This document shows, one piece after another, positions 35,236 through 44,301 of a stretch of 48,640 nucleotides of DNA (the first letter of the stretch is position 1; every line of letters starts with the position of its first letter). The position numbers and the translations under genes were made by a program. Below the pieces are notes generated by a model. The model worked only from the letters and a program-made list of their open reading frames with translations. It did no database searches and was not told the origin of the DNA. This stretch comes from Hydrogenimonas thermophila (lineage in GTDB: Bacteria; Campylobacterota; Campylobacteria; Campylobacterales; Hydrogenimonadaceae), in contig NZ_FOXB01000014.1 in the NCBI RefSeq assembly GCF_900115615.1, positions 1 through 48,640 on the forward strand, read 5' to 3'.

Positions 35236-36820
35236 ACATCTTTTTCAGAGCTTCTATTCCCAGCATCTTCAAACCAACACGCAAAGAGAGAGCTACCATA
35301 GCTGAAAGCTTCAACAGTGCATCTTCGTTTGGAGTTCCCACTACTTTGTTATCATAATAGAATTTATGATACATCCCTGCAAGATACTTTAAATAATCTG
35401 TAACTTTTTGTAACTGACGACTCTCAAATGCATCTTCAAGAACTTCAGGCAACAAAAGAGCTGTAAAGAGAAGGTCATATGCACTCTCACTCAAACCTTC
35501 AATTGATGCATCAAAAACATCTTCTTGATTTTTGCCTGCTTTTTCAAAGAGTGAAAAAACACGAGCATGTGCATAATTGATGTAATATATAGGGTTAGAG
35601 TTATCCTCTTTTTTCAAATCCTCTACATCAAACTCAAGGTGCGTATCACTCTTTTTAGTTAAAAAGGTAAAACGCAATGCATCATTCCCTATCTCTTTAA
35701 CAATATCTTGCATCAAGATGAAGTTACCTGCCCTCTTAGACATTTTATACGGTTCACCACCTTTAAGCAAAGATACCATTTGAGAGAGAATAATCTCTAG
35801 CCTTTTAGGATCATGACCAAAAAATGCAATTGCTGCTTTTACACGGGCAATATAACCGTGGTGATCAGCTCCCCAAATGTTGATGTAGTGATCATACCCC
35901 CGCTCAAACTTCAAATAGTGGTAAATAATATCACCAGCAAGATAAGTAGGTCGTCCATCTTCTCGTACGACTACGCGATCTTTCTCATCACCATGCTCGG
36001 TTGACTTCAGCCACCATTTACCATCTTTTTCGTAAACAGCTCCAGCTTCAGACAATTTTTCAAAAATCTCATCCCACTTATCATAGAGTGATTTCTCACT
36101 GACATAGTGGTCAAAAGTAATTCCAACTTCTGCAAGATTTTGGTTAATGAGATCAAGCATTTGATCTTTTGCCCACTCAGAAATTTCTGCTATACTGCTT
36201 TCATCTTTAAACTTTTCAGCTCCAAGCACTTCAACAGCTTTACGGGCAAGATCAACAATATATTCACCACGATAATACTCATCAGGCCACTCAACATCAA
36301 GACCAAGAACTGTTTCACGCCCTGCAAGGTAAACTGAAAGACCTAACAAATAGATCTGATTACCTGCATCGTTAACATAATATTCCCGTTCTATCTTGTA
36401 ACCTACGTGGCTTCCTATGCGAGCCAATACATCACCCCAAACTGCACCTCTTGCATGTCCTATGTGTAAAGGACCAGTTGGGTTTGCACTTACAAACTCT
36501 AAGAGTATAGATGTATTATTATCACCCTTACCGAAATCATTTTCATTCTTTAATGCCCAAACTGCATACTCATTCAAAAAATTTTGACTAAGCTTTATGT
36601 TTACATACCCTTTAAGAGCATCAACCTTTTCAAACATCTCTTCTTGACGAAGCTTTTCAGCAAGCTCTTCAGCAATCTGCATAGGATTGCGTCGAAGAAC
36701 TTTAGCTAATGAAAAGGCTATAGGTGTCGCATAGTGACCAAAACTTTTATCTTTGGGCTTTTCAAGAACAATTGGATGATCTATATGTTTTTGAAGAACC
36801 TCATAAACCCTTCGCCTCAA
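35234..36820 (-). CDS. argS: ArgS, arginyl-tRNA synthetase
   Basis: The 528-residue class I synthetase has SANPTGPLHIGHARGAVWGD with HIGH, KMSKRAGNF, and a DALR anticodon-binding domain at the C-terminus (YINYAHARVFSLFEKAG onward). FGHYATPIAFSLAK marks the N-terminal Add1 domain, which looks shortened. The start is TTG 36820 with AAGGA 6 nt upstream, 10 bp after tatA. It is in the argS-tatA-gmk run conserved in Campylobacter. Confidence 0.96.
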   Translation of the reverse strand: MRRRVYEVLQKHIDHPIVLEKPKDKSFGHYATPIAFSLAKVLRRNPMQIAEELAEKLRQEEMFEKVDALKGYVNIKLSQNFLNEYAVWALKNENDFGKGDNNTSILLEFVSANPTGPLHIGHARGAVWGDVLARIGSHVGYKIEREYYVNDAGNQIYLLGLSVYLAGRETVLGLDVEWPDEYYRGEYIVDLARKAVEVLGAEKFKDESSIAEISEWAKDQMLDLINQNLAEVGITFDHYVSEKSLYDKWDEIFEKLSEAGAVYEKDGKWWLKSTEHGDEKDRVVVREDGRPTYLAGDIIYHYLKFERGYDHYINIWGADHHGYIARVKAAIAFFGHDPKRLEIILSQMVSLLKGGEPYKMSKRAGNFILMQDIVKEIGNDALRFTFLTKKSDTHLEFDVEDLKKEDNSNPIYYINYAHARVFSLFEKAGKNQEDVFDASIEGLSESAYDLLFTALLLPEVLEDAFESRQLQKVTDYLKYLAGMYHKFYYDNKVVGTPNEDALLKLSAMVALSLRVGLKMLGIEALKKM

Positions 36821-36829
36821 TTGTTTTCC

Positions 36830-37066
36830 TTATGCCTCTTTTTTTTCTTCAGGCTTATCGCTTTTAGCTGCATCAGATTTTTGCTCTACCTGTTTTTCAG
36901 CTTTATTTGCTGCAACCTCTTCCTCTTCATCCTCTTTCATCGCTTTTTTGAAATTGCGAATTCCACTTCCCATTCCTTTTGCAAGCTCAGGAATCTTTTT
37001 AGCTCCAAAAAGTAATACGACAATTGCAAGAATTATCAGAAGTTCTGGCATAGATGGCATTCCCAT
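36830..37066 (-). CDS. tatA: TatA, twin-arginine translocase subunit
   Basis: The 78-residue protein has one N-terminal helix ([20 protein letters not shown]) with the FGAKKIPEL hinge, an amphipathic helix ([15 protein letters not shown]) and a charged tail rich in Glu and Lys. This fits TatA rather than TatB. Tat is needed by the hydrogenase small subunit encoded in this window. tatB/tatC are not here. Ribosome site AGGAG precedes the ATG. Confidence 0.92.
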   Translation of the reverse strand: MGMPSMPELLIILAIVVLLFGAKKIPELAKGMGSGIRNFKKAMKEDEEEEVAANKAEKQVEQKSDAAKSDKPEEKKEA

Positions 37067-37140
37067 ATCTATCTCCTTTTAAAATTTTGGTTTTATTATA
37101 TCTACCATTCGCTGTTGCAGGGCTTATAATTTTTTAATTA

Positions 37141-37767
37141 TTATTTCCCATTTCTCCACTCATTAATAAAATGGAGTGCTTGTTTACGACCTTTTTTAAG
37201 CCGAGCCGCTTTAGCTACTGCAATAAAAGAGTCAACAGCATCTTCAAAATTATCATTGACAATTAAAAAGTCATATGCTGTTATATACTCAATTTCAACT
37301 AAAGCATTATCAATTCTTTTTTTGATAATACTCTCATCATCTGTTCCTCTGCCATGCAGTCTTCTTTCCAACTCTTGAAGAGATGGCGTTGTAACAAATA
37401 CTGATGTAATTAAATCACCCATTCTCTCTCTTGCAATTGCATGACCTTGAACATCAATATCAAAAATTACTAATTTTCCTTCTTCTAAAGCCTCTCTTAC
37501 AGGTTTAAGTGAAGTACCATAATAGTTTCCATGTACTTGTGCATACTCCAAAAACTCACCAGCTTTAATATCGGCTTCAAATGTTTCTCTATCTACAAAA
37601 AAGTAATCTACTCCATCTTTTTCGCCTTCTCTTGGAGGACGAGTAGTTGTAGATATTGAAAAATAGAAATCTCCTATTCTATCTTTTGCTGCTTTAATCA
37701 GTGAACTTTTTCCAGCTCCGCTTGGACCAGAAATAATTAGTACACTTCCAAAACTGCTTGGCATCAT
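37141..37767 (-). CDS. gmk: Gmk, guanylate kinase
   Basis: The protein has the P-loop LIISGPSGAGKSSLIKAA, the GMP-binding STTTRPPREGEKDGVDYFFV (in part), GNYYGTSLKPV, and the IDVQGHAIARERM and RLHGRGTDDES segments. It phosphorylates GMP to GDP. The ATG at 37767 or the next ATG at 37764 overlaps the stop of the acidic-protein gene (TGATG), so they are translationally coupled. Confidence 0.95.
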   Translation of the reverse strand: MMPSSFGSVLIISGPSGAGKSSLIKAAKDRIGDFYFSISTTTRPPREGEKDGVDYFFVDRETFEADIKAGEFLEYAQVHGNYYGTSLKPVREALEEGKLVIFDIDVQGHAIARERMGDLITSVFVTTPSLQELERRLHGRGTDDESIIKKRIDNALVEIEYITAYDFLIVNDNFEDAVDSFIAVAKAARLKKGRKQALHFINEWRNGK

Positions 37768-39677
37768 CAATCTTTCGGGAATGTAATATTTATATTTATT
37801 TGAGCACCTGCAAGCAGCTTTCTTAATGCAATAGGATCCATCCCTGAAAGTTTAGAGATCAGCTCTGCACCTTCAACACTTTTATCTGCCTCATTAGCTG
37901 GTAACTGTTCTGGCTCTACTGCTGCTTTAACAGGCTCTACTTTATCTTGTAAACTTGTCTTAACAGCAGTGCTTTCATCTGCTGCAATCTCTTCTCCTAA
38001 AGCTTTTCCAAGCTCTTCTTCGCTAATTAGATCAAACTCATCATCAATATCTTCTGACTCTACTTTTGATTCATCATTAATAGCCATTTCTTCACTATCC
38101 TCCATTTCAATCTTCTCTTCTGGCTCATCTTCAAAACTTATATCATTCTCTTCTGGCTCATCCATTTCATCATCAAATGAGATATCTATATCATTAGATG
38201 ACTCTTCCGATAATATTTCCATCGGCTCATTTGGTTCATCTTGTTTTTCACTATTTTCTACTTCATTTATATCGCTGGTTAAGTCTTCATCTTCAATAAG
38301 TGCAAACTCATCATCTTCAGATGATGCAGCATTTCCATCATCATCCAATAACTCTTTTACTTTTGTAAGTTGATTTTCATCAAGAATTCCACCCTCGTCT
38401 TCAGCCCCTTCAACTAAAGGTTGTTCATCTTCAGTTTCATCATCTGAGAATGTCAACATTTCAGTTTCATTACTCTCTAAATCGTTATCGTCATCTGTAT
38501 CTTTTGTAAAATCAAACTCTGTATTATCTTCAAGGCTTTCATCAAAATTGACAGTAGTATCTTCCCCTTCATCTTCTGATAAAATATCAAACTCTTCTAT
38601 ATTCTCATCATTTTCTGTTTTACTTTCTAATGAATCAAAATCAATAGTTTCCTCATTATCAGTCTCTTCTTGAGTAATTAAGAAATCTTCTTCTTTTTCT
38701 TCGTTATCTTCATTCATCAACGTATCAAAATCATCAAAACTTTCTTCTTTTTTTATCTCTTCATCGTTATTATCACTCTCTTCATCCATATCTCCCATTA
38801 GAGCATCAAAATCAACTGAGTTTTCCTCTTCATTACTATCTTCAGCTACTGCAATTTCCTCTTTATTCTCACTATTGTCTTCATCTAAACTATCCATTAA
38901 TGCATCAAAGTCAACTGAATTTTCATCTTCACTACTGTCATCTGCTATTGCAATATTATCTTCATTCTCATTACTATCTTCATCTAAACTACCCATCAAT
39001 GCATCAAAATCTTCAGAACTATCTTCTTTTTCTTCTTCTTTATCTTTTGTACTCTCTTCTAAAACATTAGAGGAAGGCTCTTTTATTGAAATTTCCACAT
39101 CCAAGTCATCGTCCATATCATCCAACAAAGAGTCGAAGTCTAAATCATCATCCATATCATCAGATGAATTGCTGCTGCTCTCTTTTTCATCATCCATTTG
39201 GTCCATTAATGAATCAAAGTTTGCAAAACTATCTTCATCAAGATCATCATTACTATCTAAATCACCTAATGAATCATCAAATGAACTTGATAATAGGTCA
39301 TCATCTGATGATGGAAGTGAAATATCATCATCACTAGAAGTCATATCATCAACTGTCAATTCATCTTTAATTTTGCTAAGAAGATCAACCATCTCTGTTG
39401 GAAGAAAAGGTTTTTTCAAATAAAAATCAAATTCAGGATTTTTTTGATTTTCATCAGCATAAATCAATCCATATTTTTTTGCTTTGACTAAATTTTTAAA
39501 CTCATCTACCGTTAATTCATTCAATTTTGCATTGTCTATGAATACAATATCGGCACTTGTACTACCCTCAATCTCTTCAATATCAAAGATTTCTTCGACT
39601 TCAACACCAGCTTTTTGCGCACTTAAACCTGTGAGTTTTGCAACAACAGGATTGTCGTTTACCAGTAGCATTCGCAT
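37767..39677 (-). CDS. Highly acidic repeat protein with degenerate receiver domain
   Basis: The 636-residue product has an N-terminal response-regulator-like domain (1-108): LLVNDNP in place of the DD pair, a possible phospho-Asp48 in VFIDNA and Lys89 in YLKKPF. A very long acidic region (about 109-590) of Asp, Glu and Ser follows, containing about eight spaced copies of an FD-[SAT]-L-[ML] core (near residues 154, 181, 224, 257, 290, 317, 347, 363), mostly 33 residues apart. The C-terminus (about 600-636) is a conserved-looking hydrophobic tail (LISKLSGMDPIALRKLLAGA). From memory C. jejuni (Cj1178c, highly acidic protein) and H. pylori (HP0322, poly-E rich) have acidic proteins beside gmk. 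Function unknown; location before fliR hints at flagellar or polar organisation. Confidence 0.75.
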   Translation of the reverse strand: MRMLLVNDNPVVAKLTGLSAQKAGVEVEEIFDIEEIEGSTSADIVFIDNAKLNELTVDEFKNLVKAKKYGLIYADENQKNPEFDFYLKKPFLPTEMVDLLSKIKDELTVDDMTSSDDDISLPSSDDDLLSSSFDDSLGDLDSNDDLDEDSFANFDSLMDQMDDEKESSSNSSDDMDDDLDFDSLLDDMDDDLDVEISIKEPSSNVLEESTKDKEEEKEDSSEDFDALMGSLDEDSNENEDNIAIADDSSEDENSVDFDALMDSLDEDNSENKEEIAVAEDSNEEENSVDFDALMGDMDEESDNNDEEIKKEESFDDFDTLMNEDNEEKEEDFLITQEETDNEETIDFDSLESKTENDENIEEFDILSEDEGEDTTVNFDESLEDNTEFDFTKDTDDDNDLESNETEMLTFSDDETEDEQPLVEGAEDEGGILDENQLTKVKELLDDDGNAASSEDDEFALIEDEDLTSDINEVENSEKQDEPNEPMEILSEESSNDIDISFDDEMDEPEENDISFEDEPEEKIEMEDSEEMAINDESKVESEDIDDEFDLISEEELGKALGEEIAADESTAVKTSLQDKVEPVKAAVEPEQLPANEADKSVEGAELISKLSGMDPIALRKLLAGAQININITFPKD

Positions 39678-39744
39678 AGTCAGCCCTTTTTAGGTGGGAA
39701 TTTTAATATATTGTATAACCCTATTCATTTATTTTTGCTTTAAC

Positions 39745-40512
39745 TCAGCTTATCCAACGCATTAATACATCTATAGCATTTAAAAAATGTGTTTTAAACA
39801 GTATCATAATAGATCCAAATATAGCGATCCAGACACTCATAGACAAAAATATTTTGATAGGAAAACCTACTACAAGCAAGTTAAATTGCGGCATTGTTTT
39901 CATCAACATTCCAAAAATAACATCTGAAAGCAATGAAAGAGCAATTATTGGAAAAGCTATAGAAAAACCAAACATAAACAATCCACTCATTGCATTCATA
40001 AGGTAATCAAACATTGAATGGTTCATAACAATATCACCTAAAGGGGCTGTTCTAATTGCATCAACCATCCACATCAGCATCATATAATGACCGTTAAAAC
40101 TAAGCATTACAACTGTAGCCATCAATAGCAAAAACTGACCTACCAAAGGAGATTGCACCTGTGTTTGTGGGTCAATGACACTTGCCATAGAAAAACCCAT
40201 TACAAATGATATCTGTTCACCTGCATATGATATGATGCCAAAAACAATATTCATAGCCAAACCAGCCAAAAGTCCCATAATTACTTCAGAAAGTATTGCA
40301 GCAAAAAATGCTGAAGCAGTAGGAGGCTCTGGTGTAACAGGTACTACCGGATATAAAACAATAGCCAAATAGAATGCAAATGCCGCTTTAATCTGTGTCG
40401 GGACTGACATATGATTGTAAAATGGTAAAAATACAAATAACGTGGAGAGTCTTACAAAAAGAAGAAGAAAAGTATAAATATGATCAGGATGAAGTAAGCT
40501 GTACCAGCTCAC
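39745..40512 (-). CDS. fliR: FliR, flagellar export-gate protein
   Basis: The 255-residue integral membrane protein has six or so helices and the FliR/SpaR/YscT pattern: RLSTLFVFLPFYNHMSVPTQ, EVIMGLLAGLAMNIVFGII, DPQTQVQSPLVGQFLLLMAT, and a C-terminal GFPIKIFLSMSVWIAIFGSI. It belongs to the FliPQR core of the flagellar secretion apparatus. The start is GTG 40512 overlapping the ABC gene stop (GTGA), with GGAG upstream. It suggests a motile organism; no other flagellar gene is in the window. Confidence 0.93.
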   Translation of the reverse strand: MSWYSLLHPDHIYTFLLLFVRLSTLFVFLPFYNHMSVPTQIKAAFAFYLAIVLYPVVPVTPEPPTASAFFAAILSEVIMGLLAGLAMNIVFGIISYAGEQISFVMGFSMASVIDPQTQVQSPLVGQFLLLMATVVMLSFNGHYMMLMWMVDAIRTAPLGDIVMNHSMFDYLMNAMSGLFMFGFSIAFPIIALSLLSDVIFGMLMKTMPQFNLLVVGFPIKIFLSMSVWIAIFGSIMILFKTHFLNAIDVLMRWIS

Positions 40513-41195
40513 TGTATCTGCTCCAATCTTCTATTTTCCAATCGATATACCCTATCACAACTTTTTGCTATTCGCTCATCATGAGTTACAAGAAATAGAG
40601 CGCCTGAAACTTTTTTAATATGTTCAAAAACTGCATCCATAACTATGTGTGCAGTCTCATCATCCAAATTTCCGGTAGGCTCATCTGCAAAGATGATTCT
40701 CGGTTTTTTTGAAAGAACACGGGCTATTGAAACTCTTTGCTGTTGACCGCCTGAAAGTTCTGTAACCCTTTGGTTAATTACATTTTCAATGCCTAAACGA
40801 TGTAAAATCTCAGTATCAGGCTTATTTTCGCTCAAAAGAGTCGCTATCTCAATATTTTCCGCCCCACTCATTCCTTTAAAAAGATAGTGAAACTGAAAAA
40901 TTATACCTATTTTGAAGCGTCTAATTGCTAGCTGCTCTTTTGAACTCAAACTGTACAAATCTTTTCCAAAAAGCTCTACTGAACCCTTTTGCGGTTTTAG
41001 AAGTGTTGCTAAAATATGTAAAAGTGTAGATTTTCCACTACCGCTTACACCGATAACAGCAACTTTTTCATTCTCTTTGATAGTAAGATCGATATTTTCA
41101 AAAAGTAGATAATCAAATGAATGAGATAGATTTTTTGCCTTAAGTAGTTCCAAGCCGCCTGAAGATGGCGACTCAGATAGAGATGAAAGAGACAT
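40509..41195 (-). CDS. LolD/FtsE-type ABC transporter ATPase
   Basis: The 228-residue ATPase has Walker A GVSGSGKSTLL, Q-loop GIIFQFHYLFKGMS, signature LSGGQQQRVSIARVL, Walker B RIIFADEPTGNLDDE and the switch His in VTHD. The sequence fits the MacB/LolD class that acts with FtsX-like permeases on lipoproteins or other substrates. Its permease is not adjacent. The ATG at 41195 has no good ribosome site; the first ~15 residues (Ser-rich) may not be translated and a later TTG start is possible. Conserved in position between tsf and fliR in Campylobacter by recollection. Confidence 0.88.
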   Translation of the reverse strand: MSLSSLSESPSSGGLELLKAKNLSHSFDYLLFENIDLTIKENEKVAVIGVSGSGKSTLLHILATLLKPQKGSVELFGKDLYSLSSKEQLAIRRFKIGIIFQFHYLFKGMSGAENIEIATLLSENKPDTEILHRLGIENVINQRVTELSGGQQQRVSIARVLSKKPRIIFADEPTGNLDDETAHIVMDAVFEHIKKVSGALFLVTHDERIAKSCDRVYRLENRRLEQIQ

Positions 41196-41201
41196 AGGGA
41201 A

Positions 41202-42122
41202 TTATTTGCCCATTTGTGCCGCAACTTCTGCTGCGAAATCTTCCTCTTTCTTTTCAATACCTTCACCAAGCTCAAAGCGGATGAATTCAACAATTTTAGC
41301 AGTTCCACCAGCCTCTTTTGCAGCTGCATTTAGAACTTCACCAACTGTTTTCTTGTCATCCATAACAAATGGCTGGTTTACAAGAGTGTTATCTTTTAAG
41401 AAACGCTTGATCTTACCAGGAAGGATTTTATCCCAGATATTCTCAGGCTTACCCTCTTTTTTAAGTTGTTCAATAGCGATCTCTTTCTCTTTTTCGATCA
41501 CTTCAGCAGGAACAGCTTCTTCATCAAGATATGCAGGGTTCATTGCAGCAATGTGCATTGCAATATTTTTAAGTGTAGGGCGAACAGCTTCACAAGTTTT
41601 GTCACTGTCACATTTTGCAGCAACTAAAACCCCAACTTTTCCATTTCCGTGAATATAACCCTCTACCACACCATTTTCACCTGCATTAACAGTTACAAAG
41701 CGGCGAGTAACGATGTTTTCACCAATTTTTGCAATCTCACCTTTAAGGAACTCTTCAAATCTAGTTCCATCAATCTCTGTCTCAAGAAGATCTTCAACTG
41801 TTGTAGCAGTTGAACAGTGAATGTGGCGAGTAGCTTTTTTTACAAGTGCTTTAAAGTTATCGTTTTGAGCAACAAAGTCTGTTTCAGAGTTGATCTCTGC
41901 AATAGTACCTTTGCGAGAATCTTCACTGATTTCAATGCTAATAGCACCTTCACTTGCAATTCGTCCAGCTTTTTTAGCTGCACTTGAAAGACCTTTTTTA
42001 CGAAGCCACTCAACAGCAGCATCCATATCACCATTTGTTTCAGTAAGAGCTTTCTTACAATCCATCATCCCCGCATTTGTCATTTGGCGGAGTTCTTTTA
42101 CCATTGCTGCAGTTACTGCCAT
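41202..42122 (-). CDS. tsf: EF-Ts, translation elongation factor Ts
   Basis: The 306-residue protein starts with the UBA-like domain (VKELRQMTNAGMMDCKKALT, MDAAVEWLRKKG), has the TDFVAQN motif that displaces Mg2+ from EF-Tu, and a duplicated core domain. It recycles EF-Tu from GDP. It lies 3 bp after rpsB, the universal rpsB-tsf pair. Confidence 0.97.
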   Translation of the reverse strand: MAVTAAMVKELRQMTNAGMMDCKKALTETNGDMDAAVEWLRKKGLSSAAKKAGRIASEGAISIEISEDSRKGTIAEINSETDFVAQNDNFKALVKKATRHIHCSTATTVEDLLETEIDGTRFEEFLKGEIAKIGENIVTRRFVTVNAGENGVVEGYIHGNGKVGVLVAAKCDSDKTCEAVRPTLKNIAMHIAAMNPAYLDEEAVPAEVIEKEKEIAIEQLKKEGKPENIWDKILPGKIKRFLKDNTLVNQPFVMDDKKTVGEVLNAAAKEAGGTAKIVEFIRFELGEGIEKKEEDFAAEVAAQMGK

Positions 42123-42125
42123 AGG

Positions 42126-42920
42126 TTACTCTCCTTTTTTCTCTGTTGCTTCTTCAGCTTCACCCTCTGCAACTGCTTCTTCAGTTACAGCCGCCATCTC
42201 TTCTTCAGTTACCTCTTCTACAGCCTCTTCACCATCTTGAGCTGCAAGTTCGCGACCTTCAATAACAGCGTCAGCCATTTCACGGCAGAAAAGTTGGATA
42301 GATCTGATAGCATCGTCGTTACCAGGAATTGGGTAATCAATTACATCAGGATCGCAGTTAGTATCTAGTGGAGCAACAACAGGAATACCTAGGCGGCGTG
42401 CTTCTTTAATAGCAATACGCTCTTTAACTGCATCAACAACAAAAAGCATATCAGGAAGTTTTTTCATACTACGGATACCGCCAAGATAGTTCTCAAGCTT
42501 CTCTTTTTTACGCTTGAGCATCAATGCCTCTTTTTTAGTAAGAAGGTCCATTTTTCCAGACTCTTCCATCTCTTCAATAACTTCTAGCTTACGAATAGAT
42601 TTGCGGATAGTTTGATAGTTTGTCAACATACCACCTAACCAGCGAGTCTGAACATAAGGCATTCCACAGCGCTGTGCATGCTCAACAATTGCATTACGAG
42701 CTTGCTTTTTTGTTCCTACGAACATAATAGTTTTACCTTCAGCAGCTGCATCACGAACTATATTATATGTATATCTGAAATATCGAAGAGTCTTTTGCAA
42801 ATCGATAATATGAATATTTTTTCTTACACCAAAGATGAATTTTTTCATCTTAGGGTTCCAACGACGTGTCTGATGTCCAAAGTGCATACCGCACTCAAGT
42901 AGGTCTTTCATTGTGACCAT
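42126..42920 (-). CDS. rpsB: Ribosomal protein S2
   Basis: The 264-residue protein has [53 protein letters not shown] and the [20 protein letters not shown] region, all S2 hallmarks. The C-terminal 40 residues are an added acidic tail (Glu/Ala-rich). AAGGAG lies 5 nt before the ATG. A leader of about 70 nt with the palindrome GCCATATGGC lies between its promoter and the start and could host autoregulation, which is inference only. Confidence 0.97.
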   Translation of the reverse strand: MVTMKDLLECGMHFGHQTRRWNPKMKKFIFGVRKNIHIIDLQKTLRYFRYTYNIVRDAAAEGKTIMFVGTKKQARNAIVEHAQRCGMPYVQTRWLGGMLTNYQTIRKSIRKLEVIEEMEESGKMDLLTKKEALMLKRKKEKLENYLGGIRSMKKLPDMLFVVDAVKERIAIKEARRLGIPVVAPLDTNCDPDVIDYPIPGNDDAIRSIQLFCREMADAVIEGRELAAQDGEEAVEEVTEEEMAAVTEEAVAEGEAEEATEKKGE

Positions 42921-42994
42921 GAGTTCTCCTTGAAGAATATATTATTTTTGATTTAGCCATATGGCCAGGTTTGTTCCTCTGTGCCCATCAACGC

Positions 42995-43000
42995 AATATA
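42995..43000 (-). promoter_or_regulatory. Putative promoter of rpsB-tsf
   Basis: On the minus strand TATATT (43000-42995) is preceded, at 17 nt, by TGTCAA, and a TTGACA lies in between at non-standard spacing. The position gives a 5' leader of about 70 nt. Confidence 0.45.
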
Positions 43001-43032
43001 GCGCAACCTGTCAAGGATTGACACATGTGAGG

Positions 43033-43047
43033 TTTCCCAAAGGGAAA
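43033..43047 (-). terminator. Small hairpin at end of bcp operon
   Basis: TTTCCC-AAA-GGGAAA forms a 6-bp stem just beyond the 32-residue membrane protein gene and before the rpsB promoter. There is no U-tract on the minus strand, so its role as terminator is tentative. Confidence 0.35.
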
Positions 43048-43093
43048 GCGATTTTATCTAAAAAGTGTTTAAGAGTTGTTTAAATATTTAGAA

Positions 43094-43192
43094 CTATTTA
43101 TCAATATCTTCAATAAATCTATACTCATCATAAAGCATATAAAACAGTGTACCAAATACTCCAATAATGGCAAATGCAACAGCAAAACTCAT
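43094..43192 (-). CDS. 32-residue membrane protein
   Basis: The frame encodes MSFAVAFAIIGVFGTLFYML followed by YDEYRFIEDIDK and a TAG: one hydrophobic helix and a short acidic tail. The ATG is 1 bp beyond the stop of the upstream 87-residue gene, and an AAGGA site with 5-nt spacing lies in that gene's end, which is strong support for translation. It completes the bcp / 87-aa / 32-aa run. Too short for reliable family assignment; small one-helix proteins often regulate membrane complexes. Confidence 0.6.
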   Translation of the reverse strand: MSFAVAFAIIGVFGTLFYMLYDEYRFIEDIDK

Positions 43193-43193
43193 A

Positions 43194-43457
43194 CTAATCC
43201 TTTACAACTTCTAATTGCTTTATAAAGAGATCTCGCTTTCTCTCTTCTTTTCTAATCATAAAACCTAAAACAATAACCCCAATTGTACCAAGAATTAAAA
43301 GAGTGTTAACAATTATATTATCTTTTACAGTCTCTTGAGAGATACCAAACACAACTCCAATAATACCTGACATTAAAACAATCAAAATATATCTTAAATG
43401 CCTTACTCTATCAGCAATCTGTTCAATTCTTTTTTGTAATGCTTCTCTCTTTCCCAT
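43194..43457 (-). CDS. Small two-helix membrane protein
   Basis: The 87-residue product has an amphipathic N-terminal helix (MGKREALQKRIEQIADRVRH), two hydrophobic helices (about 22-41 and 50-67) and a basic C-terminal tail (MIRKEERKRDLFIKQLEVVK). The ATG lies 5 bp after the bcp stop without its own ribosome site, so it is probably translated by re-initiation. Function unknown. Confidence 0.6.
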   Translation of the reverse strand: MGKREALQKRIEQIADRVRHLRYILIVLMSGIIGVVFGISQETVKDNIIVNTLLILGTIGVIVLGFMIRKEERKRDLFIKQLEVVKD

Positions 43458-43462
43458 TTCAA

Positions 43463-43930
43463 TTATATCTGCATTCCACTTAGTTTCTCTTTTACAGCCT
43501 TAACATGCCCTTTTACTCTAACCTTGTACCACGTAGCAGCAATGTTGCCTTCAGGGTCTATGATGAATGTAGATCGAATAACACCTTCATACTCTTTGCC
43601 ATACATCTTTTTCAAACCCCAAGCTCCGTAAGCTTTTAACACCTCTTTGCTCTCATCACTAAGAAGTGTAATTTTAAGCTCTTTTTTCTCTATAAATTTA
43701 CGATGTTTTTCAGGTGAATCAGGACTTACACCTAAAATTACCGCATCTAAACCTTCAAACTCTGGTTCAGCTTCTGTAAATTCACACGCTTCTGTTGTAC
43801 ACCCAGGTGTTAAATCTTTAGGATAAAAATAGAGTACTATCCACTTTCCTTTAAGATCTCTCAAGCAAATTTCAACTTCATCCTGATTTGGTAAACAAAA
43901 CTCAGGTGCTTTTTGTCCAACTTCTAACAT
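43463..43930 (-). CDS. bcp: Bcp/PrxQ-type thiol peroxidase
   Basis: The product (155 aa from ATG 43930) has the peroxiredoxin core YPKDLTPGCTTEACEF with peroxidatic Cys in TPGCT and the PrxQ-type resolving Cys five residues on (C-TTEA-C), then GVSPDSPEKHRKF and RSTFIIDPEGNI. It reduces peroxides with thioredoxin. AGGAG lies 5 nt before the ATG; a GTG two codons upstream is less likely. Divergent from a small plus-strand gene. Confidence 0.93.
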   Translation of the reverse strand: MLEVGQKAPEFCLPNQDEVEICLRDLKGKWIVLYFYPKDLTPGCTTEACEFTEAEPEFEGLDAVILGVSPDSPEKHRKFIEKKELKITLLSDESKEVLKAYGAWGLKKMYGKEYEGVIRSTFIIDPEGNIAATWYKVRVKGHVKAVKEKLSGMQI

Positions 43931-43990
43931 TCCCACTCCTTTTTCTGCTCTTATTTTATTTTTTAACTCAAAAACGGTAGTATATCATTT

Positions 43991-44194
43991 ATGGAAAATA
44001 TGGAAAAGAGACAACTGCTTGAAGATATAGAAAAACTGCTCAGTTTTGATGGTAATGATACCGAGATAAACCCAAACTATTTGAAATATTTTACTATTGA
44101 CGAACTAATTTCGATCAAAAAAGAGTTAGAAAAAAAATATGCCAATATGGTAGAAGATAATCTCGAATGGATGCAACAGTTTAAAAAACAATGA
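43991..44194 (+). CDS. Small acidic helical protein
   Basis: The 67-residue product is predicted to be wholly helical and soluble (MEKRQLLEDIEKLLSFDG, YFTIDELISIKKELEKKY, a C-terminal NLEWMQQFKKQ). It lies divergent from bcp in a short gap. The start may be ATG 43991 or ATG 44000. I do not recognise a family; similar short proteins occur in this phylum. Confidence 0.55.
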   Translation: MENMEKRQLLEDIEKLLSFDGNDTEINPNYLKYFTIDELISIKKELEKKYANMVEDNLEWMQQFKKQ

Positions 44195-44301
44195 TCTATA
44201 TTATTTTTTTAGTAAAATATTGAAGCTTATCAATTATTAGTTTTTTATCAAAATCTATATTTAAACAGCAAATAAGTTGATAGTAATCTTTTATATCAAT
44301 T

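Noticed and set aside
37969-39423. Long plus-strand Ser-rich open frames opposite the acidic protein
   Set aside because: They are antisense shadows of Asp/Glu/Ser codons (GAT/GAA/TCA) of the real minus-strand gene and have no ribosome sites.
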